Below are positions 8,272 to 18,668 of a stretch of DNA of 64,000 bases, piece by piece. A program made the position numbers and the translations under genes. The DNA lies in NCBI RefSeq assembly GCF_003967555.1, contig NZ_BIFS01000001.1, forward strand, positions 5,580,001 to 5,644,000, read 5' to 3'. The notes below the pieces were generated by a model, which saw only the letters and a program-made list of their open reading frames with translations, did no database searches and had not been told where the DNA came from. Every line of letters begins with the position of its first letter. Within the stretch, counting starts at the first letter, position 1. Source of the stretch: Dictyobacter kobayashii (GTDB lineage Bacteria > Chloroflexota > Ktedonobacteria > Ktedonobacterales > Ktedonobacteraceae).

Positions 8272-11189
8272 ATGCAGCAACCACAACATAAGAACTTGCT
8301 GGTCGTTGATGATAATCCTGAAGATCGCATTATGATACATCGCTATCTTTCATTATGTGACCAGAGCATCAACTATACTATTCATGAAGCAAGCAATGGA
8401 AAGCAGGGACTGCTCGCGTGTCAGAATTTTCCGTTTGACTGTGTGTTATTAGACTATAATCTACCTGATATGACCGGCATAGCTTTTCTTGATAAGCTGC
8501 GCATAGAAATCAAGCGACCTTTTTTACCTGTGGTTGTTTTTACGGGCTGTGGTAGCGAAATGATTGCTGTCCAGTCGATGAAGCGCGGTGCCCAGGATTA
8601 TGTAATCAAAGAACAACTCTCCGCTGAAAAACTATGCTACACAATTCTTAATGCTATTGAAAAATTGGCGATGCAAAAGAGGTTAGAAGAGCAATGGCTG
8701 GAGCTGGATCAGCAGCGTCACGCCTTTCAGATGCTGGCGGAGAACGCCCCTGATATTATTGTGCGTTTCGACCCTGAGTTTCGCTATCTGTATGCCAACC
8801 CTGCCATGATGCAGACAACAGGCCTGGCGGTAGAGTCCCTCCTGGGCAAAACCAATCGTGAGATAGGGATGCCAGAAGATTTCTGTGTCAGCTGGGAAGA
8901 GCGGCTGGCGGAGGTACTGGCAACAGGAAAGGTCGCGCAACTCGAATATGAGCTTGCCTCATCTGCGGGGCGGCGCTTCTTTCAGGCTCGGCTGGCCCCT
9001 GAATTTAACACGGCCGGCCAGGTGATCTCCATCCTGGGTATCAGTCGTGATGTCACCGACATCAAAACTACGGAATCCGCCTTGCGCGAGAGGGAAGAGC
9101 AGCTAAGGCTTGTTTTCTCAACCGCCAGTATTGGTTCCTGGGACTGGAATCTCAGAACGGGCGAGATTATCTGGTCGGAAGAGCTAAAGGCCTTGCTTGG
9201 ACTTGCGCCCGGGAGCTTCCATGGCACCTTTGATGTTTTTATTGCGCTGGTGCATCCTGCTGACCGCGTCATGGTTGAGCAGCTATTGCAACAGGCATTG
9301 GTACAAAAAAAAGAGTACCAGGCGGAGTTTCGTATGCTACGCATGGATGGGAGTCTGCGCTGGACGATAGCCCGTGGCCGTATCTTCTACGATGAGGATG
9401 GTCGTCCCATGCGTATGATGGGCATTGACCTGGATATCACGGAGCGCAAGCAGGCGGAACAGCAAGCCACTGAGCAGGCGAACGAACTAGAAGCCTTCCT
9501 GGAAGCGATCAGCGATGGTCTGTTTATTCTGGATGCGCTTGGTAACCCGGTGCGCTTGAATCGAGCGGCCCGGCAGCTACTGGGCATTCCGACCGGTAAG
9601 CTGAGTGAGCGGCTCTCTGTTCCGCCGGTTGCTTTCTTCAATGAGCAAGGGTCTCCACTGCCAGCGGAGCAGCGGCCAGAAGCGCGTCTGCTGCATGGAG
9701 AGCACCTGGTAGGGTCAAGCGCGGCCGAGATCCGCTTGCAGCACGAATCCGGGCGTGAGATAGAGTTGAATGTGACGGGAGCGCCGCTCACGACAGAGGA
9801 TGGTGAGGTCAGTGGGGCAATCATGGTCACCCGTGACGTGACGGCGCGCCGCCAGCTGGAGCGCCGTACCCAGACGGCGCTCGACGCTCTTCTTCTGATG
9901 GCGGAAAGCCTGATTTCTTGTGAGCGAACCTCTACCCAGACAGAGGAGACCATCCGCGTGGTGCTGCAACACCTGATTGAGCTCGTCTGCCGCGTCCTGG
10001 GTTGTGAAGGAGCTATCCTGGTTATGCTGGATGCCGCGACTGGCAAGATCGAATATGGGGTGGGTACCGGCTTCGATAGTTCAGTGGTCTCTACTTTACA
10101 CCCTCATGTGCAGGGGGCAGCCCTCTCAGATTATGTGCAGGAGCCAGAGCTGATCAGGCAACTTCAAGCCGGAAACGCTGTTCTGCTGGATGTAAGCCAG
10201 CCTCCTTATCTCAAGCTCCAATTGCGTTCCCACCTGCATCAGGCAATGCTTGTGCCACTCTGTTTACACGATAAGCTGGTTGGGATAATGACGCTTTATC
10301 CGCCTGACCCACATCACCTCTATCTGGCCGAAGAAATCACTTTAGCAGTAGCGATAGGTAAATTAGTCACGCTGGTCATTGAACGAGAGAGGCTCTTACG
10401 TGAGCGCGAAGTGGCGCTTGCCAGCGAACTGGCGGCGTTGGAAGCTACCCAGCGCATGAATAAGTTTATCGGGGTGGCCAGTCATGAATTGAGGACCCCT
10501 TGACCTCGATCCGTGGCAATGTGCAGCTCGCTAAGCGCCAATTGGGGCGTATCCCGCCCGAGGAAGTCAAGCCTGAAAGCCAGACAGCGCAGACGATTAT
10601 AGAGGTTCAAAGCTTCCTGGATCGTGCGGAACGGCAGATCATCGCACAGGGACATCTGGTGAAGGACCTGTTAGATGCCTCGCGCATTAGTATGGAGCAG
10701 CTCGATTTGAAAATCACTCTGTGTGATCTACAAAAAATTGTATTGGAGGTCATCGAAGATCAACACCGCCTCACGCTGACCCGTACCATTCATTTTGATT
10801 GCCCTGTGCTAGAGATTCTGGTGGAGGCTGATGCCAGGCGCGTCGGGCAGGTCGTCAACAACTATCTCTCCAATGCGCTCAAATACTCAGATGTTGGTAC
10901 ACCTATCGGGGTACGCATCGATTTGCTCGGGCCAGCCGTGCAAGTCTCGGTGAGCGATCAGGGGCCCGGCCTCTCGAATGAGATGCAGCAACATGTCTGG
11001 GAGCGCTTCTATCGCGCCCCAGGAATCGAGGTAAAAAGTGGCGCAGGCATAGGATTGGGGCTGGGGCTGCATATCTGCCGCACAATTATTGAGCGACAAG
11101 GGGGGACTGTCGGCGTTCGTAGCGCCCCGGGCCAGGGTTCGACCTTCTGGTTTACCCTGCCCTTAGCGGACCAGCGGATGAATATATAA
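8272..11189 (+). CDS. Response-regulator/multi-PAS/GAF sensor histidine kinase (frame break at 10500)
   Basis: The start is ATG 8272 with GGAG eight bases upstream. Domains: receiver (1-125, phospho-acceptor D61 in VLLDYNLPD), three PAS domains (about 145-265, 285-400, 410-530), GAF (about 545-715), then HisKA beginning FIGVASHELRTP. Exactly after that H-box the frame hits TGA (10501-10503), and the protein continues in the -1 frame as LTSIRGNVQLAKRQL, with HATPase motifs NNYLSNALKYS, DQGPGLS and GLGLGLHICR to 11189. One missing T in CCCCTTG explains the break. A TTG start at 10500 would sit inside the kinase domain, so two separate proteins are unlikely. The C-terminal module is very similar to that of the hybrid kinase at the left edge. 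Confidence 0.88.
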
Positions 11190-11253
11190 TTATAATAATG
11201 TATAATCGTGATAAGGAATGCAAAAGATTTTATTGAGTTACGAGGAGAGAATG

Positions 11254-11436
11254 ATGCAAAAGGAATTGCAGGGTGCGCGCCGTATTGCGATCGTGACGGG
11301 AGCGAGTCGGCGGCGCGGCATCGGAGCGGCTGCCTGTCGCTCCCTGGCGCGTGCCAGGATGGATATCTTCTTCACCTCCTGGCACGCTTATGACAGCACA
11401 ATGCCTTGGGGGGCCGAAGAAGATGAGATGTCATAG
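11254..11436 (+). pseudogene. Truncated short-chain dehydrogenase (N-terminal fragment)
   Basis: About 60 residues, with GAGGAGA upstream. RIAIVTGASRRRGIGAAACR is the TGxxxGIG nucleotide-binding turn of SDR enzymes, followed by DIFFTSWHAYDSTMPWGAEE. The frame ends at 11436, exactly where a family 1 core palindrome begins (11435), and no Tyr-x-x-x-Lys catalytic half follows. It is a remnant cut at the repeat boundary and cannot encode a working enzyme. Confidence 0.75.
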
Positions 11437-11590
11437 GTTCGGGGTCAAGCCCCGAACCTATGCGCATCGTCTTTCTTGTTGATTTTTCGTGCGGGAAGGG
11501 AAAAGAGGGAGCAAGCTCCCATCCCCTGTTTGAGCTCAAATTCTTTGTATCTCAACGGCATTGGGACAAGCCCCGCACACACAGATCTTA
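11433..11590. repeat. Family 1 half-element with collapsed core
   Basis: The roughly 210-base family 1 core is reduced here to one short palindrome, ATAGGTTCGGGGT/CAAGCCCCGAACCTAT (about 11435-11461). The usual right flank follows: TTTTTCGTGCGGGAAGGG, GAGCTTGCTCC-like sequence, TTTGAGCTCAAA and the CAACGGCATTGGGA end, then a family 2 arm ending in CAGATCTTATTATTT. The adjoining HEAT gene stop codon lies at the repeat edge. Confidence 0.7.
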
Positions 11591-12751
11591 TTATTTGGGT
11601 GTATCGGGTTCTTCGAGGGGTTTGCCTTTGAGGAAGCGGGCGACATCTTCGCGTTTCCACATCGAGAACTCCAGGTTGTTCTGGGGTGGGAAATAGTGGC
11701 CGACCGTAAAGAGCATGTTGCCGCTTTCCCAGATGTGTTTGTTCTTGACGAGCGCGGTCAGCACATCTTTCTGGGTGTCAGAGAGGTTATCGATAGTGGT
11801 CTCTTTTGAGAATGGGCGGCCCTCCAGGGCCAGGTAGAGTAGATTATCAACCAGCACCACGCTGCTCAAGGCGTCGCAGTGGGCCAGGGCCTTGATCAAG
11901 GTCGGGATGACCAGGGGCGCAATCTCGAAGCCGATGGCGCAGAACGCCTGGCTGATACTGGCATCCATATTCACCTCAGCAAAGGGTAGCGAGCGAAACT
12001 TCTCCTTGACCTCGGCTGGTTGCTCATAGCCCTCAAGTAAGGTACGCACCACCTCGCGAGGCGTATCTTCCTCGGCCAGCAAGGCATAGGCCAGGGCCGT
12101 TGTAATCACCAGGACCGGCTTCTTCTGCTTTTTGAGCAGGTGCATAAAGTAATCGTCGGTCTCCTTAATGCGCGGCATCAACTGGCCCAGCGTCATAATG
12201 ATGCAAGCGCGCACCGACTGCTTATCCTCCCGCTTCAGGTGTTCTTTAAGGGCCGGAATCACCTCAGCGGAATGTGAGCGGCAGCACGACAGGGTCCAGG
12301 CCGCCACCGCCCGCAGTTTGGGCTGATCCGCCTGCAGCAAGTGTATGTAGGTCGGGTAGCCCGCGCTCACCGCCTCGCGGGCCGCCGTCACCCATTTTAG
12401 CTCTTCCGCCAGCTTGCTCTGGAACTCCAGGGTAGAGCGCTCCTCAGGGCGGCGATAATGTACATCCAGGTAAGAAGAGCCATGGGCAATCGAGACCAAT
12501 AAACTCAGCAGCCAGATCTTGTGCGCCACCTGCTCATTTTCGAGTAACTCGCAAAAGAACGGCACAATGGCAGCCGTCGAGCTATACACAGTACCCTGGT
12601 GATAGACGCTGCTCCCGAGATGGATGTACGCCTGCTGGCGAATTTCCTTATTCTCAGAGGCAAGATCCTTAATCCAACCAGGCACCTCGCTGGCGTCTCC
12701 ATAGGCATGTTGGAGTTGCTGCCAGGGGATGGTATCCAGCGTTTCTAACAT
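11591..12751 (-). CDS. HEAT-repeat domain protein
   Basis: 386 residues, apparently all alpha-helical. It has repeated hydrophobic helix pairs such as PKLRAVAAWTLSCCRSHSAE, VIPALKEHLKREDKQSVRAC and IAPLVIPTLIKALAHCD, spaced as in HEAT/armadillo solenoids. There is no signal peptide or membrane span. Such scaffolds mediate protein contacts; no enzyme motif is seen, and the role is unknown. The last few codons lie next to repeat sequence, so the C-terminal tail (EEPDTPK) may be repeat-derived. A perfect inverted repeat lies 42 bases upstream of the start. Confidence 0.85.
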   Translation of the reverse strand: MLETLDTIPWQQLQHAYGDASEVPGWIKDLASENKEIRQQAYIHLGSSVYHQGTVYSSTAAIVPFFCELLENEQVAHKIWLLSLLVSIAHGSSYLDVHYRRPEERSTLEFQSKLAEELKWVTAAREAVSAGYPTYIHLLQADQPKLRAVAAWTLSCCRSHSAEVIPALKEHLKREDKQSVRACIIMTLGQLMPRIKETDDYFMHLLKKQKKPVLVITTALAYALLAEEDTPREVVRTLLEGYEQPAEVKEKFRSLPFAEVNMDASISQAFCAIGFEIAPLVIPTLIKALAHCDALSSVVLVDNLLYLALEGRPFSKETTIDNLSDTQKDVLTALVKNKHIWESGNMLFTVGHYFPPQNNLEFSMWKREDVARFLKGKPLEEPDTPK

Positions 12752-12792
12752 CGCTACCTGCTCTTCTCTCGTGAAAATCGAGAATTATTTAT

Positions 12793-12813
12793 ATGTTCCT
12801 ATTTTAGGAACAT
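12793..12813. promoter_or_regulatory. Candidate operator upstream of HEAT gene
   Basis: Perfect 9-bp inverted repeat ATGTTCCTA-TTT-TAGGAACAT in the promoter region of the minus-strand HEAT gene. Its size and spacing suit a dimeric repressor. No known regulator is assigned. Confidence 0.45.
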
Positions 12814-13152
12814 AATCAGTATACGAATGAGCGCGCCTATACATATATGCGCATAGTACGTAGAGCGATAGAATCGGAGATATGTTCTTTATTGTACTCT
12901 ATCAATGCAATAGCTCCTATCCTGAGAGGAGGGTGCAGTTGAAACGGTATCAGAAAAAACCTCAGGATGTGGCGGCTCCTTGTTACACAATATGATTAAC
13001 ACAGATCAATTCAGTGCCTCTATATACTAAACCTGAAATGCCATACTGTACGTCATTCTATGTTCGGTTATTTCTGCGCTCTGCCTGTCGTACAAGCGGT
13101 CATTTTCTTGCCGGGTTGACAAGATTTATAATGAGGAGGAGATGATCAGTGC
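12814..13152. other. Intergenic region between HEAT and membrane-fusion genes
   Basis: About 340 AT-rich bases holding the start signals of the following gene: AGGAGGAG at 13134-13141 and a TTGACA at 13117 that is too close to a TATAAT to form a standard promoter. Nothing else recognised. Confidence 0.3.
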
Positions 13153-14654
13153 ATGATAGAAGCACCTACTAAATCAGTATGTCCGGGACCAGATGTGGTG
13201 GCTGAACATACCATACCCACCAATGAGGTACCTGAGCGACGGCGCGGGTGGCGAGAGCACAAAAAGGCCATCGGGATTCCCTCTTTCTGCTCGGAATTAT
13301 CCTTTTAGCCGTTATATTCGGGCCACTGCGCTGGGCATCAGGGTTCCAGGGACGACAGGCAACAAGAGGACTATTTGCTGTGCCTGTCAATGCCACAGGT
13401 TTTCTACAAGCTCCCGTGTATAATCTGGTCTTTAGTTCGTCTGTCACCGGATTGATCAGCGACATTTATGTCCATTTAGGCCAGACTGTGGTGGCAAATC
13501 AACCGCTGGCTCACCTTGGATACAATACCTATGATGCTCAACTTCGTGCTGCTCAGGTTGCGGTAGATGCCGCGCGCAACGAGCTAAATGCCGCCCAGGC
13601 GCACGTATTGAATCAGCTTGATTATATCCATGCCCAGGTTGTGCTGGCCCAAACCACGCTTAACGCGGAGTTAAACAATCGGCAGGCCCTGATCCGGCAA
13701 GCCAATGCCAATGTCCATTTTGCCCAGGTCACACTGGATAGAGATCAGGCCACACTGGACGCTGTGATCAGGGCCTCGAATGCCGCCATCAAAGTTGCCC
13801 GCGATACAGAGCAAAGTGCTATTGCGGCCTGTCAGGCGACGCCAGCAACAAGCGGTACGCCAGCGTCCACAGGCAACAGTGACAATAATAATAGCAACAA
13901 CAACGACAACAATTCAGATTCATCTGATAACTCGAACTCCTCCTGCATCAAAGCCGCCCAGGATGCATTTCGGGCGGCAGTAGCGACTGCCGATCAGGCT
14001 GTCGTAACCGCGCAGGGGACGGTTGCCAAGGATCGGGCGGCGTTACAGCAGGCGCAAGCCAATGCCGATGTAGACCTGACCGCGGTGGCCGGACGCATCA
14101 ATGAAGCCCGGGCTAGCATTGACGTGGCAAGGCTTAATCCAGATCGCACAAATGCGCTTATTGCCCTGACGTCTGCCGAGTATCTCTATCGAACCTCGCT
14201 GGCAGCGCTGTTGGTCATAGAAGAGACGATACAGCTTTTGACATTGCGGGCTCCCCATGCTGGAACCGTGACTGCGATCATTGGAACCATCGGTGGCCAA
14301 CCGGGTGCGGTGGACAACCTTGTTCCCGCTGGCGGCCTCGAAATTCAAAGTGATCATGGTGGACTTACTTTCATCCAGCTCACGGATACAACGCGTGTAA
14401 ATCGGATTCAGACCTACGTAGACGAGACCGACATTCAAAAAGTGCGCCTTGACCAGGGGGTCAGCTTCACCCTTAAGGCCTATGGTACTCACAAGTTCTC
14501 GGGTCACGTCATTCAGATTGCACCCAATGGTCTCGGCTATCCAGGCACTACGACGAGCGTTAAATACCTCGTCATCGTGCAAGTGGATGATAGTGGTGGT
14601 GGTTCCTATGCTTTCTATCACCATATGACAGCCAATGTCACCATCTCAACCTGA
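13153..14654 (+). CDS. HlyD-type membrane-fusion protein (frame break near 13263)
   Basis: Translation should start at ATG 13153 behind AGGAGGAG, giving MIEAPTKSVCPGPDVVAEHT and a basic stretch (RRRGWREHKK). The frame then breaks in an A5 run; one more A leads straight into GHRDSLFLLGIILLAVIFGP, the membrane anchor. After it come a lipoyl-like half (VTGLISDIYVHLGQTVVANQ), two long alanine-rich coiled-coil helices split by an Asn/Ser-rich low-complexity linker (about 13862-13945), the second lipoyl half (LRAPHAGTVTAIIGTIGGQP) and a beta-barrel tail. This is the order of HlyD/MacA adaptors. No transporter ATPase or permease is adjacent, so its partner is elsewhere. A GTG at 13248 is the only alternative start for the second frame, but it would lose the N-terminal tail. 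Confidence 0.85.
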
Positions 14655-14736
14655 TATGTATGACATCCTGTATTGCTGTTGTATGCTCTAACGAGCCTGG
14701 TTATAAGTCAGGCCAGCCTGACACATAGAGAGTTTT

Positions 14737-14785
14737 AGAGGAGGTAGTCTGCTTACTCAAGCGGTCTACCTCCTCTGTCTTTTTG
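14737..14785 (+). terminator. Rho-independent terminator
   Basis: Inverted repeat AGAGGAGGTAG...CTACCTCCTCT with an internal stem, followed by GTCTTTTT. It lies 80 bases after the membrane-fusion gene and just before the converging GNAT gene. Confidence 0.75.
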
Positions 14786-14809
14786 TGATATTTGGATTGC
14801 CTGTGTTTT

Positions 14810-15339
14810 TTATGAGGTGGGCAGGATTTTATAGAAGTAGATGGTGCCGTCGAGGGTGCCAGCCGCGCTGAGGGCGTAGCCGGGGATGCGGCCGGCCTCG
14901 ATATAGCCGATCTTGCGATAGAGCTGCTCGGCTGTGTCGCCCTCACGTGTATCGAGCACGATCAGGGTGCGGCCCCTGGCACGCGCAATCTCTTCAATCG
15001 CCTGCATTAAGGTCCGAGCAATCCCGCGCCGGCGCTGGGATTGAAGTACAAAGAGCTTTTGGATTTCCGCCCGGTGCAGTCCATTGGCCCGCGTCGCCAG
15101 TGCCAGCTGGACCGAACCGACTATCTGCTCATCATCGCGCGCCACCAGTAGTACCTGCGTGCCCGCAGCCACATCCTGTAGCACCTCACGCCAGTACTGC
15201 TGGCCTCCTCCTGTGCCAGTGGTGGCAAGAAGCCGACTGATGCACCACTATCCACCGTATCCTGTAACAAAATGATCAGGCCCGTCAGGATGTTAGATCC
15301 ATCTTCAGGTTGAATAACGTCAATAGTTAGCGTTCCCAT
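14810..15339 (-). CDS. GNAT-family N-acetyltransferase (frame break near 15203)
   Basis: The start MGTLTIDVIQPEDGSNILTG is at 15339. The frame stops after LPPLAQEEA and resumes one base later as QYWREVLQDVAAGTQVLLVA; one extra C in the GCC run restores it. The second part carries the acetyl-CoA loop KLFVLQSQRRRGIARTLMQA (Q/RxxGxG/A) and EQLYRKIGYIEAGRIPGYAL, typical of GNAT enzymes. It is a cytosolic acetyl transfer to an unknown amine. It converges with the membrane-fusion gene and is preceded by a large repeat cluster. Confidence 0.83.
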
Positions 15340-15451
15340 CGGTAGTGCACATTCCTTTTCGAGAATATAGAAAAAATAGCGCAGAATTTGGACATATCGT
15401 AACAAAAGTCAGCCTGGTTAGCAAGATAAACTCCACTTTTTCGAGGGAGAT

Positions 15452-15975
15452 TGTATGTGTCTTACTCCCATCATCATAGGGAGCGTGCCGCCCTTGCGCG
15501 GGCGGGCGCTCAATACCATTGAGATACGAAGGATTTGAGCTCAGAAACATGGGATTGGAGCCTGCTCTCCCTTTTACCCTTCCAGCACGAAAAATCAACA
15601 ATAATAACGAATTGCATAGGTTCGGGGCTTGACCCCGATTGCCGCCCCGGTAGGGCGGCCCGGTCTCCTCACCACGAGGTTGCTTGTCTCTGACACCTCG
15701 GCCCACGCGGTGTCCAAACACGGACGATGCTTTTGGGCACCGCGTGAAGGAAAGGGTCATACCACGAGGTGCCCCAGCGCTGGGATACGGGGCCGCCCTA
15801 CCGGGGCGGCAATCGGGGTCAAGCCCCGAACCTATGCGCATCGCCTTTCTTGCTGCCTGGTTGCTCAATGAAAGGTATGGGGGCTTGCCCTCATCCAGGT
15901 CGTGCAGAAGCAGTGGAGCTCAGAAACGATGACGTCCATCTTCGCGGAGATCATGAGGATAAGATGCACTCTAAG
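15452..15975. repeat. Composite repeat: family 1 copy B flanked by family 3 ends
   Basis: The outer left end TGTATGTGTCTTACTCCCAT (15452) and the outer right end AGATCATGAGGATAAGATGC (near 15948-15975) match the ends of the family 3 element at 57854-58049. Between them lies a family 1 element. Its core runs 15616-15835, from ATAGGTTCGGGGCTTGACCC to its exact complement, with the inner CACGCGGTG/CACCGCGTG palindrome. Its left arm has CAATACCATTGAGATACGAA, while the matching distal right arm is missing. This looks like one element inserted into another. Confidence 0.65.
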
Positions 15976-16157
15976 AAAAAAGGTTACATGTACTGGACGC
16001 TAAAGGTTATTTGATGTAGAGTATTATATATTGTTAATAGGTCATGCCTGTTTTTGAATTGAAAATATGCTTATACGTAAATAGAAATCGAGCGTTGCAA
16101 ACACCTATTCTTAGGAGAGACTGCGGTATTGGCGCGTCTGGATGAAGGAGCATCTTT
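15976..16157. other. Leader of the alpha/beta hydrolase gene
   Basis: AT-rich stretch before the hydrolase start. The ribosome site of 16158 is weak (GATGAAGGAG about 11 bases upstream). No clear promoter. Confidence 0.3.
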
Positions 16158-17201
16158 ATGATAGTAAAAGAAGCTGAAGGTGGGCGCAGGCTTGCGCCGT
16201 GGCTGGGGGCAGCATTGGGTTCGGCGCTTGGTCTGGGACTGGTGGCGGCGGGTACAGGTGCCCTCTATCAAGCGCTGGCCGAGGCACAGGAGCAGCGGCG
16301 TTATCCAGCGCCAGGGAAATTAGTCGCTGTCGGCGGGCACCGTTTGCACTACCTGGACATGGGTCAGGGCGGCCCAACCGTCGTGCTGGACTCTGGTCTG
16401 GGCTGCTCGATGCTGGACTGGTGCTATGTGCAGCCGGAGGTTGCTCGCTTCACGCGTGTCTGCGCCTATGATCGTGCGGGCTATGGTTGGAGCGAGCCAG
16501 GTCCCTGGCCACGCGACGGTCAGCGCATCGTTGATGAGCTTCTGACCCTGCTCACCCGCGCCAACATCCCGGCTCCCTATGTACTGGTTGGGCACTCCCT
16601 GGGTGGCCTGCACATGCAGCTCTTCGCGCGCCAGCATCCCGAGCTGGTTGCTGGAGTCGTCCTGGTGGATGCTTCGCCGTTCAACCAGCGCCAGTCTGTT
16701 TCCCGGCCAGCCTGGAGAAAACGGCTACTGCAACAACTGCGCTGGCAGCTCTTTTGCTGGAGCAGTCCACTGCTCGCTCGTTTAGGGGTGGTGCGCATAC
16801 AGAAACGCCTGCAGCGTCCCAAGGTGGGTCCGACACGCTACACACCTACGGTGCAGCCGATCGCTGAAGCCCAGCGCCTGCGCTCCACTGCCTTTGACTG
16901 GACGCTAGGTGAGGCCAGAGCAATCGAGCAGAGCGAGGCCGAAGTGCGTTCCGCTCCTCCCTTTCCGCCGGTGCCCCTGACTGTACTGGCAGCCGCCAAT
17001 AGCTCGACTGGCGCCCTGCAACAACTCTGGCTCCAACTCCAGACCGAGCAGGCGCTGCTCTCACCCGAGAGCAGCCTGCGCATCATTGAGAAGAGCGGTC
17101 ACTTTATCCAGATCGACCAGCCAGACAGCGTCATCCAGGCCATCCGTGATATTGTCATGCATGTACGCGCCAATTCTCCTCAACTGGCGGCCTCGGATTA
17201 A
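16158..17201 (+). CDS. Alpha/beta-fold hydrolase with N-terminal membrane segment
   Basis: 347 residues. Residues 13-45 (PWLGAALGSALGLGLVAAGT) form a membrane anchor or uncleaved signal. The hydrolase core follows: HYLDMGQGGPTVVLDSGLGC, the YDRAGYGWSEPG segment, the nucleophile elbow GHSLGG with S147, and a late histidine in KSGHFIQIDQPD. Together these give the usual Ser-His catalytic pair. The substrate is not predictable (esters, haloalkanes and epoxides are all possible). It is intact, with no frame problem, and stands alone between repeats and a convergent VOC gene. Confidence 0.9.
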   Translation: MIVKEAEGGRRLAPWLGAALGSALGLGLVAAGTGALYQALAEAQEQRRYPAPGKLVAVGGHRLHYLDMGQGGPTVVLDSGLGCSMLDWCYVQPEVARFTRVCAYDRAGYGWSEPGPWPRDGQRIVDELLTLLTRANIPAPYVLVGHSLGGLHMQLFARQHPELVAGVVLVDASPFNQRQSVSRPAWRKRLLQQLRWQLFCWSSPLLARLGVVRIQKRLQRPKVGPTRYTPTVQPIAEAQRLRSTAFDWTLGEARAIEQSEAEVRSAPPFPPVPLTVLAAANSSTGALQQLWLQLQTEQALLSPESSLRIIEKSGHFIQIDQPDSVIQAIRDIVMHVRANSPQLAASD

Positions 17202-17243
17202 GTGGTTTGACCGTTGCTTTTGCGCCATTCAAAAGGGGTTTTG

Positions 17244-17609
17244 TTAGTCGGCGGAGAGCATGATGATGTTTCCGTCGGGGTCTTTGAGCATGGCGAAGTA
17301 GACGTTGATGGCGGAGGAGAAGATGGGGGGTTGGTGGCTCGGGTGACCAAGGCCGGTGAGCTCGGCATATCTGGCGTCTACTTCTGTACGGTCCTGCAAG
17401 TAGAACTCGAGGATGACGGCCGAGTGGCCCGCTGCTTCGGCTGGAAAGCCGGCGTTGAGAAAGAAGGTCAGGTCGCCTTTCATTTTTACAGCGACGTGCC
17501 GCTGTCCCTCGCTTCCAGCGGGAATGTCGAGGCCGAGCCGCCGATAGAATTCCAGGGACTTCTCCATATTTTGAGGTACCAGGCCAAGCATGTAGAGGTT
17601 GAGTGCCAT
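17244..17609 (-). CDS. VOC/glyoxalase-fold protein
   Basis: 121 residues with AAGGA nine bases upstream. MALNLYMLGLVPQNMEKSLE FYRRLGLDIP is the opening strand-helix of the vicinal-oxygen-chelate fold, and LKDPDGNIIMLS is its conserved closing strand. The family includes lyases, dioxygenases and metal-free resistance proteins. Metal ligands are not clear enough to pick a reaction. It lies downstream of an AraC gene on the same strand (gap 123 bases), which could regulate it. Confidence 0.87.
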   Translation of the reverse strand: MALNLYMLGLVPQNMEKSLEFYRRLGLDIPAGSEGQRHVAVKMKGDLTFFLNAGFPAEAAGHSAVILEFYLQDRTEVDARYAELTGLGHPSHQPPIFSSAINVYFAMLKDPDGNIIMLSAD

Positions 17610-17732
17610 GATGGTGTTCCTTTCCGTTCCCTTTTTGCGCTATATAGAGTTCAATACAGCGCGATTATCAATTTCGTGCTTTTATCATACAGGGAGGAAA
17701 CGGTCATTATCTTGCGGATTCATGCGATTTTG

Positions 17733-18658
17733 TTATAAATCTGCGCGAATTCCATGTTGCTGGCGAAAGACACGTGGAGTCTGGCCGAGGTAGCGTTTGA
17801 AGGCCTGCGTCAGGTGGCTCTGATTGGCAAAACCAGAGGCGAGCGCGACTTGAGCGAGCGGCATATCGGCCTCCTGGAGTAAGTCGCGAGCCCGCTCGAT
17901 CTGCTGCTGCATCACAAATTGATGTGGGCTTGTCCCGGTGGCCTGGCGGAACAGGCGCGCAAAGTGATAAGGACTAAAACCGGTCTGTTGAGCCAGTACC
18001 GCGAGCGAGAGATCCTGGGCCAGGTGCGCCTGAATGTAGTCGCGTACGCGTTTGATTTGCTGCTCGGTTAGCCTGTGCGCCGGTTCCTTAATCGCTTTGG
18101 GCGTCGTAGTATAGTGGCGCAAGAAGTGGACGGCGAGCATCTGGGCCGCCGTTTGCGCATAGATCTTGCCGGTCGGAGCGCCCTGCTCCAGTTCATGCCA
18201 GAGCGTCAAACCGATCTGCGTCAGGAGCGGGTCCTGAAAGCCAGAACGTGTGACAAGAGAGAGGTGGTCCGGATCATAGCCCGCTACCTCCTCGGCCGTG
18301 CGAGCTAGTAACTGCATGCTCAAATGTATGTGGAGGGTCTGCGTAGGCGTGGCGGAAAGCCCTGCCAGCGCACTTCATGGGGGATGTTCACGCCCGGGCG
18401 CAGGATTAGATCCTCCTGACGAATATATTGTGTCCGCCAGGAACCGTTGATGGGGCGCTGCTCCATACGCATGGAGCCACCATTGAACAGGATCAATGAA
18501 ACATCAGACATGGCCGGAGCCATCCAGCCCTCTAATTCCATTGGCTCGTGGAAAGCCTGAGCGACCAACCCATCCCAGCCCGCCTCCTCGCTGGATAGGT
18601 AGAGCTGTGGATACGTAAGCATATTATTTAAGGCTTTTCCCAAATCCTGTTGTGGCAT
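17733..18658 (-). CDS. AraC-family regulator with cupin-like sensor (frame break near 18361)
   Basis: The N-terminal part, from 18658, resembles the AraC-type sensor of cupin-like regulators (RPINGSWRTQYIRQEDLILR). The frame ends shortly after VRWQGF, while the next frame continues SATPTQTLHIHLSMQLLART; one extra G in GGGCTTTCC joins them. The C-terminus has the two AraC helix-turn-helices: LSLAVLAQQTGFSPYHFARL with FRQATGTSPHQFV, and PLAQVALASGFANQSHLTQA with FKRYLGQTPRVFR. The whole protein is about 308 residues, normal for the family. It may control the VOC gene downstream. Confidence 0.87.
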
Positions 18659-18668
18659 GGTACTAACT

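Noticed and set aside
10500..10503. TTGA overlap of two frames in the sensor kinase as translational coupling
   Set aside because: The TTG would start a protein in the middle of the HisKA H-box; one missing T explains the break better, and many similar breaks occur.
13258..13268. Programmed -1 frameshift at CAAAAAG in the membrane-fusion gene
   Set aside because: Resembles a slippery site but lacks the full A-AAA-AAG heptamer and an obvious downstream stem; homopolymer loss fits the window-wide pattern.
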